Below, one piece after another: positions 23,960-33,708 of a stretch of DNA of 64,000 bases (position 1 is its first letter; each line of letters opens with the position of its first letter). A program made the position numbers and the translations under genes. Location: the NCBI GenBank assembly GCA_021204025.1, contig JAJQAC010000028.1, positions 1 to 64,000 on the forward strand, given 5' to 3'. The notes beneath the pieces are model-generated. The model worked only from the letters and a program-made list of their open reading frames with translations. It was not told the DNA's origin and did not search any database. This stretch comes from Clostridiales bacterium (GTDB lineage: Bacteria > Bacillota > Clostridia > Lachnospirales > Lachnospiraceae).

Positions 23960-24841
23960 ATGGTACGGGTAGATATCAGAAAGGACGGAGCTGAGAATGT
24001 ACGATACGATTATAATGGCTATTTCGCGTATGTACGCAAGGGGCTGCTGTCATCGTATCCCGGTTTCGCGGCTGACAGCCACTGGCATGATGATCTCGAA
24101 TGGATATCCGTTATCTCCGGCGATATGGATTACAATGTCAACAGCGAGGTCTTTCACCTGGAAGCCGGACAGGGTATCTGGGTGAACGCCCGGCAGCTTC
24201 ACTATGGCTTTTCACCGGAACACAGGGAATGTATCTTTACCTGTGTGATGCTGCATCCGATGCTTCTTTGCGCATCTCAGCAAATCGACCGCGACTTTAT
24301 TATGCCGATTATCACGGACGAATCCTTTCCCTATATCCTGTTGGACAGCCACATTCCCTGGCAACAACAGACATTGGATCTCATCCAATGCGTCTACGAT
24401 ATCCGCGAGTCTCCTTACGCGCCGCTCCATATCCAAAGCCTGTTTTATCGCATATGGATCTTAATAAGCGAAAACGCAACGACTGTCCGGAAAAAAGCAG
24501 GTGTAAGCGACCGCAAGCTGTCCATCCTGAAGGATATGCTGTCCTGTATTCAGGAAAACTACAGCAGCAGAATAACACTTGCTGCGATAGCCGCCGCAGG
24601 CAACGTCAGCAGCAGTACCTGTCTTGTCCTGTTTAAAAAATACCTGCAGGATACCCCGGCAAACTATGTAACCAAATACCGGATTAAAAAAGCGATGAAT
24701 CTCTTAAGCAAAAGCGACCTCTCCATCACCGAGATTGCTTTTGACGTGGGTTTCCGGGGAGCCAGCTACTTTGCCGAGACCTTCCGCAAAAACTGCGGAT
24801 GCTCACCGAGCGAATACCGGGAAAGGCACGCCGCGCCTTGA
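23960..24841 (+). CDS. AraC-family transcriptional regulator with cupin domain
   Basis: A 293-residue regulator. The N-terminal half is a cupin-like sensor (HWHDDLEWISVISGDMDYNVN, about residues 39-60, and VNARQLHYGFSPE). The C-terminal half has two helix-turn-helix motifs: ITLAAIAAAGNVSSSTCLVLF and LSITEIAFDVGFRGASYFAETF, with the closing CGCSPSEYR. Such proteins usually activate sugar-related genes when a ligand binds the cupin. GGGAGGG precedes the ATG. Its target could be the divergent acetyltransferase or nagA downstream; sequence does not decide. Confidence 0.9.
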   Translation: MVRVDIRKDGAENVRYDYNGYFAYVRKGLLSSYPGFAADSHWHDDLEWISVISGDMDYNVNSEVFHLEAGQGIWVNARQLHYGFSPEHRECIFTCVMLHPMLLCASQQIDRDFIMPIITDESFPYILLDSHIPWQQQTLDLIQCVYDIRESPYAPLHIQSLFYRIWILISENATTVRKKAGVSDRKLSILKDMLSCIQENYSSRITLAAIAAAGNVSSSTCLVLFKKYLQDTPANYVTKYRIKKAMNLLSKSDLSITEIAFDVGFRGASYFAETFRKNCGCSPSEYRERHAAP

Positions 24842-24938
24842 GAAATAAAAGAGGAACCTCTGCAGATCCCTCCCGTTTCAAAGATCATTCAAAGCAACCA
24901 GCCTACACGATCCGTATACAGTATCTATCTGATGCTCA

Positions 24939-24967
24939 TTGCTTTTTAACAGAAAAAACGATAGAAT
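24939..24967 (+). promoter_or_regulatory. nagA promoter
   Basis: TTGCTT and TAGAAT with a 17-base spacer, 88 bases before nagA. Confidence 0.55.
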
Positions 24968-25055
24968 GAATAAGAATAAAAAGCGGGAATGATACAACAA
25001 TATTTCTATATTAATCGGAATGATTAACCTGAATGACTCACGGAGGCAGTAGAAA

Positions 25056-26225
25056 ATGAATAAATATCAGATTACCAACGGAAAAATTTATACCGAACGA
25101 TATGATTTTGAAGGAAACGACCTGTACATTTCCGGTGACCGTATCACTGACAAATCTTCCTATCTGGCCTCGGATGGCGAGGGCACCGTCATCGACGCTG
25201 CCGGAGGCTATGTGATCCCCGGCCTGACGGACATCCATTTCCATGGCTGCAGTGGATACGACTGCTGTGACGCAACGCCAGAGGCTCTGCGGGCAATCGC
25301 GGACTATGAAGCGCAGCACGGCGTCACAACGATCACCCCAGCCACTATGACGATACCGGAGGATCTCCTGATGCGGATCGCTCAGACTGTTGCTTCCTGT
25401 ACCAGCGACGCCGGTATCGTGACCGAGACCGGCGCGGTTCTGGCCGGCCTCTATATGGAAGGTCCATTTATCAGCCCGGCTAAAAAGGGCGCACAGAAAG
25501 AAAGCGCGATCCGCAAACCGGACCTCACTCTCTTTGAACGGCTGCAGGATGCTTCCGGCGGCAGGTTCCGCACCGTGGCGCTGGCTCCGGAGACGGAAGG
25601 CGCCATCGACTTGATCCATGCTCTGGCCGGTAAAATCACACTCTCCCTCGCACATACCACTGCCGATTATGACACCTCACGAAGGGCGTTTGAGGCGGGA
25701 GCCTCACAGGTCACTCATCTCTATAACGCTATGCCGCCTTATCTGCACCGGGCCCCGGGACTCATCGGAGCCGCCGCGGACGACCCGGACTGCATGGTTG
25801 AACTCATCTGTGACGGTGTTCACATCCATCCGGCCGTCGTGCGCACGACCTTTAAGATCTTTGGACCGGAGCGAATTATCATGATCAGCGACAGTCTCCG
25901 CGCGACCGGTATGCCAGACGGCAGATATGAACTGGGCGGACAGACCTTCACCGTCCAGGGAAAACGCGCGCTTCTGGAGGACGGCACGCTCGCTGGCTCC
26001 ACCTCCACACTGATGGACTGCCTGCGCACTACCGTCAAAGACATGGGAATACCGCTCACGGATGCTATACGCTGCGCCGCTGTCAACCCGGCCAGAGCGA
26101 TCGGCATCGATGACCGGTACGGAACCCTTGCACCTGGCAAATATGCCAATATCGTAATCCTGAACACTGATCTCTCACTTCGAGCCGTGTATATGCATGG
26201 CCGGATCATTGCCCTCGAAAACTAA
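25056..26225 (+). CDS. nagA: N-acetylglucosamine-6-phosphate deacetylase
   Basis: A 389-residue amidohydrolase that removes acetate from N-acetylglucosamine-6-phosphate, the first committed step of amino-sugar use and cell-wall recycling. Seen: the metal-site opening GLTDIHFHGCSGYD (about residues 55-68), GLYMEGPFISPAKKGAQ, LAHTTADYD, HLYNAMPP, and IMISDSLRATGMPDG with the catalytic aspartate, ending with the typical GTLAPGKYANIVILN. Length is normal. GGAGG lies 12 bases upstream. nagB is not in the window, so this is a stand-alone copy. Confidence 0.94.
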   Translation: MNKYQITNGKIYTERYDFEGNDLYISGDRITDKSSYLASDGEGTVIDAAGGYVIPGLTDIHFHGCSGYDCCDATPEALRAIADYEAQHGVTTITPATMTIPEDLLMRIAQTVASCTSDAGIVTETGAVLAGLYMEGPFISPAKKGAQKESAIRKPDLTLFERLQDASGGRFRTVALAPETEGAIDLIHALAGKITLSLAHTTADYDTSRRAFEAGASQVTHLYNAMPPYLHRAPGLIGAAADDPDCMVELICDGVHIHPAVVRTTFKIFGPERIIMISDSLRATGMPDGRYELGGQTFTVQGKRALLEDGTLAGSTSTLMDCLRTTVKDMGIPLTDAIRCAAVNPARAIGIDDRYGTLAPGKYANIVILNTDLSLRAVYMHGRIIALEN

Positions 26226-26260
26226 ACCTTCAGCAAAGCAACAATTATGTACGCAAATCG

Positions 26261-26281
26261 GGCAGGGACACTTTCCCTGCC
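26261..26281. terminator. Stem-loop between convergent nagA and fic genes
   Basis: GGCAGGGA (26261-26268) and TCCCTGCC (26274-26281) form a compact hairpin 36 bases after the nagA stop codon. No T tract follows. Confidence 0.45.
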
Positions 26282-26327
26282 TGCCGCATAGGGTGCACCC
26301 GGCGCCAGCCAGAATGAAACCCCATAA

Positions 26328-27218
26328 TTAATACGGGATTCTAAAATAATCCAGATAGCCCTTATATTTATCCTGTGCGGCCAGACAGGTATCGGTAAGA
26401 TAGCCTTTTTCATGGTTCCACTCCTTTAATCCCCGGTAATAGAACCATTTCAAATCGTCGTCGATTATGAACGGAACCATATGATATTTCAGACATTCCT
26501 TAAACAGGATCAATCTTCCCACGCGGCCATTGCCATCCTGGAATGGATGAATCCGCTCAAATTTTACATGAAAGTCCAGGATATCTTCAAAATTTATTTC
26601 TGCTTTTGTATTATATTCTGTCAGCAAAGATTTCATTTTATCACTGACTTCTTCCGGAAGGGCGGTGTCCATGCCGCCCACTTCATTCGGAAGTTTCTTA
26701 TATTCGCCAACTGCAAACCAGTCCTTCCTGGAATCACTGGTTCCATTCTTTAAATGCAGGTGAAGCTCCTTGATAAACCTCTCTGTCAATGTCGCCTTTG
26801 CACGATCGATAATCACATCAATACAGCGAAAATGATTTACGGCTTCAATCACATCATCCACATTCAGGACCTCATTTTCCATACCAATCGTATTTGTCTC
26901 AAAGATATATCGGGTCTGATCATGAGTCAGCCGGCTGCCTTCGATATAATTAGAATTATATGTTAATTCAATCTGTGTCTTATGATAGATACCGCCACTA
27001 TACTTACTTGCTTTCTGTTCCCGCAGGATATCCAGCAAAGGTACTGTCTGTTCCCTTTTTTTATTGGAGCGCTCCGGCTTTTCGGCGTTCTCCGGGATAT
27101 TCCAGGTCTTACCAGTGAGAAATGCACCTTTCACTCTTCCCTGGGCACAGTAATTTCTCACACTGCGTTCGGAAACATTCCATTTTTTTGCTATTTCAGT
27201 AACGGAAAGATATCGCAT
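26328..27218 (-). CDS. Fic-family protein with N-terminal helix-turn-helix
   Basis: A 296-residue protein predicted to transfer AMP (or a related group) from a nucleotide to a protein. An N-terminal helix-turn-helix (LSVTEIAKKWNVSERSVRNY, residues 4-23) is followed by the Fic fold. The catalytic motif HPFQDGNGR begins at H224, complete with the base histidine and second arginine region. An inhibitory motif of the [S/T]xxxE[G/N] type is present as S89-N-Y-I-E93-G94, making it a self-inhibited class II Fic protein. AGGAGA precedes the ATG. It has its own promoter and no evident antitoxin partner. Target protein unknown. Confidence 0.92.
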   Translation of the reverse strand: MRYLSVTEIAKKWNVSERSVRNYCAQGRVKGAFLTGKTWNIPENAEKPERSNKKREQTVPLLDILREQKASKYSGGIYHKTQIELTYNSNYIEGSRLTHDQTRYIFETNTIGMENEVLNVDDVIEAVNHFRCIDVIIDRAKATLTERFIKELHLHLKNGTSDSRKDWFAVGEYKKLPNEVGGMDTALPEEVSDKMKSLLTEYNTKAEINFEDILDFHVKFERIHPFQDGNGRVGRLILFKECLKYHMVPFIIDDDLKWFYYRGLKEWNHEKGYLTDTCLAAQDKYKGYLDYFRIPY

Positions 27219-27264
27219 CTGCTCTCCTCTATATGATAAATTCTGTCATTGAGTGCATGAACTT

Positions 27265-27292
27265 ATTATATAGTATAACACAATACCGGCAA
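27265..27292 (-). promoter_or_regulatory. Promoter of the fic gene
   Basis: On the minus strand TTGCCG (27292-27287) and TATAAT (27270-27265) are 16 bases apart, 47 bases before the start codon. Confidence 0.6.
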
Positions 27293-27351
27293 TAAATCCA
27301 TCGATCAGCTATCTATCCTCAGTATTTTTGCCGATTCTTTCCTTTTCCCTG

Positions 27352-28035
27352 TCACACCAGGCACTCCTCACGAACCTCCAGGCAATATCCTAGCCCGCGA
27401 AACGTCATGATTTTGATATCCGAGTGGATGGAGCTCAGCTTTTTCCGCAATAAAAATACATATGCTTCCACATAGCTTTCCTCTGTACCCGAATCATCCT
27501 TCCACACCTGTGCAAGAATCCGCTCTTTGGAAACCACGGTATCCTTGCTCCGCATCAGGATCCGCATAATCATAAACTCTTTCGGCGGGAGACGGACGCT
27601 GCGCCTCCCGCAAACCATGATGCCGGTCAGCAGGTCCAGAGTTGTATTGCCCATCGTTAAAGTATCCGTCATCTTCTCCCGCCGCCGCAGCAATAACTTC
27701 ACACTGGACAGTAATTCCTCCGTATTAAATACCCGCGGCAGATGGTAATCCGATCCCACGGTCAGTCCGCGGATGCGCTCCTCTTCCCCGCATTTCTCAC
27801 TGAGCAGGATGATCGGTATATGATAATTTTTCTGCCGCAGCCGAAGCGTTACCTCATATCCGTCAATCTTCGGCACCATGACGTCCACAATCAGCAGATC
27901 GTAAATGCCTCGCAGCGCCTGATCCAGCCCCTCTTCCCCGTCACCCGCAATTGTTACATAAAACCCCTTATCCCTGAGCAGCAGCTCAAGGTAATCGGCG
28001 ATTACTCTGTCATCTTCGATAATCAGTATTTTCAT
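27352..28035 (-). CDS. OmpR-family response regulator with atypical receiver
   Basis: A 227-residue regulator with receiver and winged-helix DNA-binding domains. The phospho-acceptor region is present (E7-D8-D9 and D51 in LLIVDVMVP), but the conserved lysine before the final helix is replaced: the usual YLVKPF reads YHLPRVF, with arginine at residue 101, and the switch threonine is serine (LLSE). The C-terminal domain ends ...ESYVEAYVFLLRKKLS...IMTFRGLGYCLE, typical of OmpR/PhoB. It is the last gene of RND locus 1, 22 bases after the second TolC-like gene, with no kinase beside it. It may respond poorly to phosphorylation or be phosphorylated by the kinase at 35870. Confidence 0.88.
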   Translation of the reverse strand: MKILIIEDDRVIADYLELLLRDKGFYVTIAGDGEEGLDQALRGIYDLLIVDVMVPKIDGYEVTLRLRQKNYHIPIILLSEKCGEEERIRGLTVGSDYHLPRVFNTEELLSSVKLLLRRREKMTDTLTMGNTTLDLLTGIMVCGRRSVRLPPKEFMIMRILMRSKDTVVSKERILAQVWKDDSGTEESYVEAYVFLLRKKLSSIHSDIKIMTFRGLGYCLEVREECLV

Positions 28036-28057
28036 CGTGACCGCCTTCCTTCCCTCG

Positions 28058-29314
28058 TCAATCCAGATCCATGATCCCCTTCACGGCCCAGTCATAAGTC
28101 TCCATTGCCTGCAGCAGGCTCAGCTGCGCGGACTTATAATCGGCTTCTTTCTGGATATAAGTCAGTTCTTCCTCCAGATACTCCGCCCTCGAAAGCATAC
28201 CCATACTGTATTTACTCTGGGCATTATTCCACGAGATACCTGCACTGTGGTAACCGGTTTCCGCCGCCTCATAAGCAGTTTTCGCGCTCTGGACGTTCTC
28301 ATACCGATCGCTCATTTTGACCTGAATCTGATTTTCATAATCCGCCATCGTACGGTCCTTTTTCGTCTTCGATGCCGTACTGTCCGTCGAACTGCTCCTT
28401 TCACTAATCAGATCTGTATTATTATCAATCGCTTTCTTTGTATCAGCTTCCAGGTCATAGGCGTTCAGGCGGCTTTCATCGATCTCCGGGATCTCTCCGA
28501 TCGACATGCTTCCCTGTTCATCTACCCCCAGAAGCAGGCACAGATTCCGGTACGAATCCGTGGCACCGTCATTCGCTGATTCTGCTGAGGCGCTCATGGA
28601 CAGCCAGTTATTATAAGATGTCAGCACATCCTGATCGGTCGCCAGTCCCGCACTCTGCTTGGTGACGGTATCCTCATACATTTTCCGGTACAGTTCTTCC
28701 ATTTTGTTCCTGTAATCCGCCTGCAGCGATGCAGACCAGTACGAAACCATCAGCGACTGCGCGCTGTTGGTCAGCTGCTTTTCCTGTGACAGCCGCGACT
28801 GATTCGAAGAATAGCTGTCCAGCCGGTTTATCATCTTATTATAGCTTTCCACTGCCGATGAATACACCGCCTGATAACCGGAATATTCCGCATAGTCTTC
28901 TGTCTCTCCGTCATCCTTGGCGTCCTTTTTCTTTTTGATCGCGCTGTCCCGTTCCGCCCGAAGCGTATCCCGGATATAAGTATAATCCTCCCGTGACCGC
29001 TCCGTACTGCCCGTCAGTTCCTGAATCGACGTATTATAATAATGAATCAGACTCCCCAGTTCATCATAATCGATCACGGAGTCATTCAGACGTTCCGCGG
29101 AAATCTGATTGCCGTCCACGGCCACATAATTGCCGATCATATCCGCGACTTCTTCATCGTCCGATTCTTCCGTACTCCCGGCGACTACGACCCCGGAGCC
29201 CTCCGGTCCTGCCGCCGCTCCGTCTACACTCGCCCAGACTGTCCTGCCAGCCGGCAACACGATTGATAAGAAGACAGCCAGCCCCAGCGAAGTATATGCC
29301 CGAACTTTTCTCAT
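28058..29314 (-). CDS. TolC-like efflux partner protein (RND locus 1, second copy)
   Basis: A 418-residue secreted protein: a signal peptide (MRKVRAYTSLGLAVFLSIVLPAGRTVWA) followed by long alpha-helical, probably coiled-coil segments in two related halves, as in the outer-membrane efflux protein family. Near residue 80 it carries the segment VIDYDELGSLIHYYN, which recurs in all four TolC-like proteins of the window. The stretch before it (acidic, Gly/Ala-rich, about residues 30-60) is an insertion unique to this copy. The start at 29314 follows AGAGGTG, 11 bases after the preceding TolC-like gene. In a single-membrane bacterium the role cannot be the classical outer-membrane channel. Confidence 0.82.
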   Translation of the reverse strand: MRKVRAYTSLGLAVFLSIVLPAGRTVWASVDGAAAGPEGSGVVVAGSTEESDDEEVADMIGNYVAVDGNQISAERLNDSVIDYDELGSLIHYYNTSIQELTGSTERSREDYTYIRDTLRAERDSAIKKKKDAKDDGETEDYAEYSGYQAVYSSAVESYNKMINRLDSYSSNQSRLSQEKQLTNSAQSLMVSYWSASLQADYRNKMEELYRKMYEDTVTKQSAGLATDQDVLTSYNNWLSMSASAESANDGATDSYRNLCLLLGVDEQGSMSIGEIPEIDESRLNAYDLEADTKKAIDNNTDLISERSSSTDSTASKTKKDRTMADYENQIQVKMSDRYENVQSAKTAYEAAETGYHSAGISWNNAQSKYSMGMLSRAEYLEEELTYIQKEADYKSAQLSLLQAMETYDWAVKGIMDLD

Positions 29315-29325
29315 CCCATCACCTC

Positions 29326-30561
29326 TTATTCCGCAGATGCCAGGCCATTCACGTACCACTGATAAGTCTCATATGCCAGCAGGAAATCCAGTTCCGCTCT
29401 CCTGACGGCCAGTTCTTTACTCTCCGCATTTACGCTGTATTCATTAAACTCATATTGCGTGATCATCCCGGCGTTCAGCTTCTGCCGCGCCAGTTCCAGG
29501 TCACGGGCAGCCGCGGTCTGATCGGACAGTGCCTGCTCATAGGACAGCTTCGTCGTCTGCAGAGACTGATATGCGCTGGCTACCGACACCCGGATTGCCT
29601 TTTTATTTGCCTCAATGGTTTTTGACAGATCTTCTTTTTTTGATTCGGTCTGTGAATTGTCATATTTGCGCTGATTGATCTGCAAAGTATAGTTATTTTC
29701 CACTGCCGTCTCCTGGTCCGCCTCCAGATCGATCACCTCGACCGCGCTCATGTCCACGTTCGGCAGATCGCTGATCTCCGGACTATCGCTGCCGTTCCAG
29801 CCCAGCATCACGATCAGCGACTGACGGGTGTTTTCGATCTGCTGCTTCAGCGTCGCTTCCGTATTTTCCTGACTTTGCACTGCCTCCAGCGCGTCGAGAA
29901 CCTCCGCTTCTGTCGCGGTCCCGGCCTGCTGTTTGATCACAGCCAGATTGTAGGCGTCCTCCAGCATCTCTCCGGATGCCTCTGCCTCCGCAAGCTGAAG
30001 CTGATAATCATAATAAGCAATAAATTTCGACTGTGCGGATAAGACCAGATTATCCTCCGCCTGACAATACGTCAAGTAATACGTATGGCTGTCTTCAATA
30101 TTATCGTCCGCCTGCTCCCTCAGACTCTTTGCCTGCAAATCCAGCTGCAAGTCGCTGACCCTCTCCGATGCGGTATCTCCGCCGCTTCTGCTCGACTCAA
30201 GATCGTTTGCCAATGACAAATACTGATTCGAGATATCTTTTCTTGTCGTTCCATAGTCCTGAATAAACGTCCGGTACTCATACTGATTATTCTGCACTGT
30301 TACATTATACTCATGGATCAGATCCGCGATCTCGTCATATTCCAGCACATTATCCTGGAGACGGCTCCACTCCTCCTGCGTCCGGGAAAAATCCGGGCTG
30401 GCCGCCAGCGCGGTCACAGGAGCCATCGTCCCCATGACACACGCCAGTAGACCACAGATGAAGGTTCGCATCTGACAGTCACCCGCGCAGGATTGTTTTC
30501 TGACCCGGAAAAATCTGACATTAAACAGGCTTTTTATCTCTCTGTTTTTCAGTCTTTTCAT
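29326..30561 (-). CDS. TolC-like efflux partner protein (RND locus 1, first copy)
   Basis: A 411-residue helical protein with a basic N-terminus and a hydrophobic export segment around residues 31-53 (MRTFICGLLACVMGTMAPV...AA). The mature part begins SPDFSRTQEEWSRLQDNVLEYDEIADLIHEYN, in pieces nearly the same as the first TolC-like protein of RND locus 2 (SPAFARSDEEWATLQDNILEYDE). Two repeats of long helices follow. The start is uncertain: GTG at 30570 overlaps the RND stop codon, ATG at 30561 has GGAG ten bases upstream and is chosen, and ATG at 30471 would leave only the signal peptide. It is translated directly after the RND pump. Confidence 0.8.
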   Translation of the reverse strand: MKRLKNREIKSLFNVRFFRVRKQSCAGDCQMRTFICGLLACVMGTMAPVTALAASPDFSRTQEEWSRLQDNVLEYDEIADLIHEYNVTVQNNQYEYRTFIQDYGTTRKDISNQYLSLANDLESSRSGGDTASERVSDLQLDLQAKSLREQADDNIEDSHTYYLTYCQAEDNLVLSAQSKFIAYYDYQLQLAEAEASGEMLEDAYNLAVIKQQAGTATEAEVLDALEAVQSQENTEATLKQQIENTRQSLIVMLGWNGSDSPEISDLPNVDMSAVEVIDLEADQETAVENNYTLQINQRKYDNSQTESKKEDLSKTIEANKKAIRVSVASAYQSLQTTKLSYEQALSDQTAAARDLELARQKLNAGMITQYEFNEYSVNAESKELAVRRAELDFLLAYETYQWYVNGLASAE

Positions 30562-30566
30562 CTGCC

Positions 30567-33500
30567 TCACTCTCCTTTTTTCCTGCTCTCACGCTTCGCC
30601 TGCCTCTCCTCTCTTCTTCTGGCTTTTTCCTGCGCTTTTCTCATTTTTTCCTCCTGATACCTCTTCTCATCTTCTGAGCTGCGGCTCAGAAAACTATAGA
30701 AGGACGGAAGCAGCAGCAAACTTAAGATGGTCGATGCAGTAAGACCGCCGATATTAACAAGGGCCACGCCTCTCGTCGTATTTCCGGAGCTTCCCAGGCC
30801 GATCGCGGTCGGGATCATCGAAAGCACTGTTGTCAGCGTCGTCATCAGAATCGGGCGCATACGGGTCGCACCTGCCTCAATTAACGCCGTATCCCGATCC
30901 ATCGTAGACCGGTACTGGTTTACCGTATCTACATACAGGATGCCGGAGTTTACAACTGTACCAATCAGCATCAGGAAACCAACCAGAGAGATCATGCTGA
31001 TCGCGCTGTCCGCCAGCCACAACATTCCGAACGCGCCGATCAGACTGAACGGGATCATTACCATAACCATCAGGGAGAATTTCGGCGACTCAAACTGCAT
31101 TGCCATGACAACGAATACCAGGAAAATCGCCAGTGCGATCGCTTCTCCCAGCGCCTGAAATTCTTCATTCATGGACTGATCCATGGAGTTCATTCCCGTT
31201 GTAACCGTCGCAGTCAGATTAGGAGTGACAACCTCCTGATTCAGCTGCATCTGTGTCTGCTCATTTGCTATGTCCGTAAAGTCCGCGGAAATCGTGATCT
31301 TGTACTGTTTGTCCTCTCTGGTGATCGACGCCGGGCTGTCGACAAACTCCACGGTCGCAACATCTGTCAACAGCACCGAACTTCCGCTTGAGGTCGGGAT
31401 TGTTACCCCCGTGATCTGATCCAGAGAATCATAGCTTCCCTCCGGATATTCCACATTGACCGAAACGCTTTCGCCGTCGATATCCAGTTCTGTCGCTTCC
31501 GTACCTCCTACGATTCCGCTCATATAGCTGCCGATCTCCGAAGCGGTCAGGCCGTACGCTTTCGCCTTCACCGCGTCCACTGTGATCTCCACAACAGGGC
31601 TGGAGTTTTCCGCGTCCGAATGAACCTTGGCAACTTCAGGACGTTCCTTCAGTTCTTCAACAATCTTGTCGGTAACTTCTTTTACTTCATCATAGTCTGC
31701 GCCCATCAGGATCGTCTCAAAACTTTCGCCAAAGGACGACATCCCGCTCATGGAACCGCTGACATCAACGGTGATGTTACAGTCCGTAAAGTCCTGCAGT
31801 TCCGACTTCCACTGGGTCGCGACCTCTGTCGTAGACATTTTCCGGTCATCCTTCAGATAGGCCGTGATCGACACATCATCGCCGCCCATGACGCCTCCGC
31901 CTCCACCGGAAGTCATATAGCTCTTCAGATCCTCATGCTGAGTGATAATGTCTTCAACCTGTTTCGCGATCTCATCTACTTTCTCCGTCTCAAGACCCGG
32001 CCGCGTCTCAATGCTGATGGATACCTCTCCGGTATCATCCGAAGCCATCAGCTCCATATCCAGCTGTCCTGCCAGCTGAAACGATGCCAGCAGGAGCACT
32101 ACGCATACGATAACAACCGTCCTTCTTTTCGGAAGGATGACTCTCATGATCTTCCGATAGCCATTCTGCAGATCCACAATCACACCGGACAGCGGAGCCT
32201 TTTCCCTTTCCTCCGGCCGGTACAGCATATAACAAAGCGGAACCACCGCAATCGCCGAGAGTAACGATGCCACCATACAGAATACGATAGTATATCTCAG
32301 AGGCCCCAGCATCTGCCCGGTCATACCGGTCAGCATCGCCAGCGGCAAAAATACTACGCACGTCGTTACCGTAGATGCCATAACAGAAGCGCCTACAATA
32401 TTTGTACCTTCCAGCGCATCCTTGGTATATTCGATCAGTCCGCCTTTACGGCTGCCGGTAACACGGAAACAGCTCTCCAGAACAACGATCGAGTTATCCA
32501 CCATCATACCGACGCCAAGCGTCATCGCTACCAGCGTGATCACGTTCATCGTCATTCCCCTGAGTCCCATACAGATCAGGGCCGCCAGAATTGATACCGG
32601 AATCGAGCTGCCAACGATCAGGGACGCCTTAATGTCACCAAAGAAGAGCCAGATCACGATCATGGAAATCATCATGGCCAGTATCATGGTAAACGCCACG
32701 GACTTCAGTGACGATAAAATCGAATCCGCGCTGTCATCAATGATGGTAATCGTCAGGTCCGGATCATCCTGCATCAGGGTCTCGATCGTCTTCTTTACCT
32801 GATTGGACAAAGCGATAGCAGTAGAACTCTGCTGCTTGGAAATCGAGATGGAAATGGTATCCTCTCCGTTATAACGCGCAATACTGTCCGACTCATCGGA
32901 AGCCCGGTAAATATTGGCAACGTCCTGCAGATAGACGATCCCTCCTCCGGAGGTAGAAAGCGGGATCTCAGCCAACAGCTCCTCTGTGTCGTAATTCATC
33001 TTGGTTGACACGGAAAGCTCCTGGCTTCCTACTTTTGTCGTGCCTGCCGGGTAAGACAGATCGGCCGCCGCGATATCACTCGAGATCGACGACATCGTTA
33101 CTCCATACTGATCCATCTTTTCTTCGATCAGTTCCACGCGGATATATTCCTCCGAACCGCCACGGATGGTAGCTTCGGCAACGTCCGAGAGTTTTTCAAA
33201 TTCCGGAAGGATGTCATTGTCCACATAGTTATACAGACTGCCCTGAGAAGCATTATCGATCACCAGTGTCATATCCGAACCGGAATCCGAGCTCATCTCA
33301 ATGATCGTCGGCGTATCACAATCGTCCGGCAGTTCCATGTTGGCTACCTGATCTACCTTTTTCTTCAGATCATCATAGGCCTCGTCCATATCCGTCCCGT
33401 ATTCGTACTCCAGCATGACCATAGAGGAGTCTTCACTGGAGGTGGATGAGATCGTATCCAAACCAGACAATGTACTGACCGCGTCCTCGATCGGCTTGGT

Positions 33501-33689
33501 AACCAGCTCGCTGACGTCCTCCGGACTTGCTCCATCGTAAGTCGTCATGATGATCATCATCGACATATCCATATCCGGCATCAGTTCCAGGGACATGCCT
33601 GTAACCGACTGATAGCCGAAAACAATCAGGCAGAGAATGCTCAGAACCGCCGTTACCGGCCGTTTGAGAACAAATCTTGTAATTCCCAT
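30567..33689 (-). CDS. RND efflux transporter (HAE1-type), locus 1
   Basis: A 1040-residue pump with the two-fold repeat of the AcrB family: an N-terminal transmembrane helix (FVLKRPVTAVLSILCLIVFGYQSV), a large extracytoplasmic porter domain, helices TM2-6 with LVAMTLGVGMMVDNSIVVLE near residue 390, then the second half with ATRMRPILMTTLTTVLSMIP and TVVNSGILYVDTVNQ. The aspartate in TM4 (VDNSIV) needed for proton relay is present. A very basic tail of about 30 residues (RRREERQAKRESRKK) ends the protein. It lies 19 bases after the adaptor gene and overlaps the first TolC-like gene. Substrates are unknown. Confidence 0.93.
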   Translation of the reverse strand: MGITRFVLKRPVTAVLSILCLIVFGYQSVTGMSLELMPDMDMSMMIIMTTYDGASPEDVSELVTKPIEDAVSTLSGLDTISSTSSEDSSMVMLEYEYGTDMDEAYDDLKKKVDQVANMELPDDCDTPTIIEMSSDSGSDMTLVIDNASQGSLYNYVDNDILPEFEKLSDVAEATIRGGSEEYIRVELIEEKMDQYGVTMSSISSDIAAADLSYPAGTTKVGSQELSVSTKMNYDTEELLAEIPLSTSGGGIVYLQDVANIYRASDESDSIARYNGEDTISISISKQQSSTAIALSNQVKKTIETLMQDDPDLTITIIDDSADSILSSLKSVAFTMILAMMISMIVIWLFFGDIKASLIVGSSIPVSILAALICMGLRGMTMNVITLVAMTLGVGMMVDNSIVVLESCFRVTGSRKGGLIEYTKDALEGTNIVGASVMASTVTTCVVFLPLAMLTGMTGQMLGPLRYTIVFCMVASLLSAIAVVPLCYMLYRPEEREKAPLSGVIVDLQNGYRKIMRVILPKRRTVVIVCVVLLLASFQLAGQLDMELMASDDTGEVSISIETRPGLETEKVDEIAKQVEDIITQHEDLKSYMTSGGGGGVMGGDDVSITAYLKDDRKMSTTEVATQWKSELQDFTDCNITVDVSGSMSGMSSFGESFETILMGADYDEVKEVTDKIVEELKERPEVAKVHSDAENSSPVVEITVDAVKAKAYGLTASEIGSYMSGIVGGTEATELDIDGESVSVNVEYPEGSYDSLDQITGVTIPTSSGSSVLLTDVATVEFVDSPASITREDKQYKITISADFTDIANEQTQMQLNQEVVTPNLTATVTTGMNSMDQSMNEEFQALGEAIALAIFLVFVVMAMQFESPKFSLMVMVMIPFSLIGAFGMLWLADSAISMISLVGFLMLIGTVVNSGILYVDTVNQYRSTMDRDTALIEAGATRMRPILMTTLTTVLSMIPTAIGLGSSGNTTRGVALVNIGGLTASTILSLLLLPSFYSFLSRSSEDEKRYQEEKMRKAQEKARRREERQAKRESRKKGE

Positions 33690-33708
33690 CTACGCTTCAC
33701 CTCCTTCT

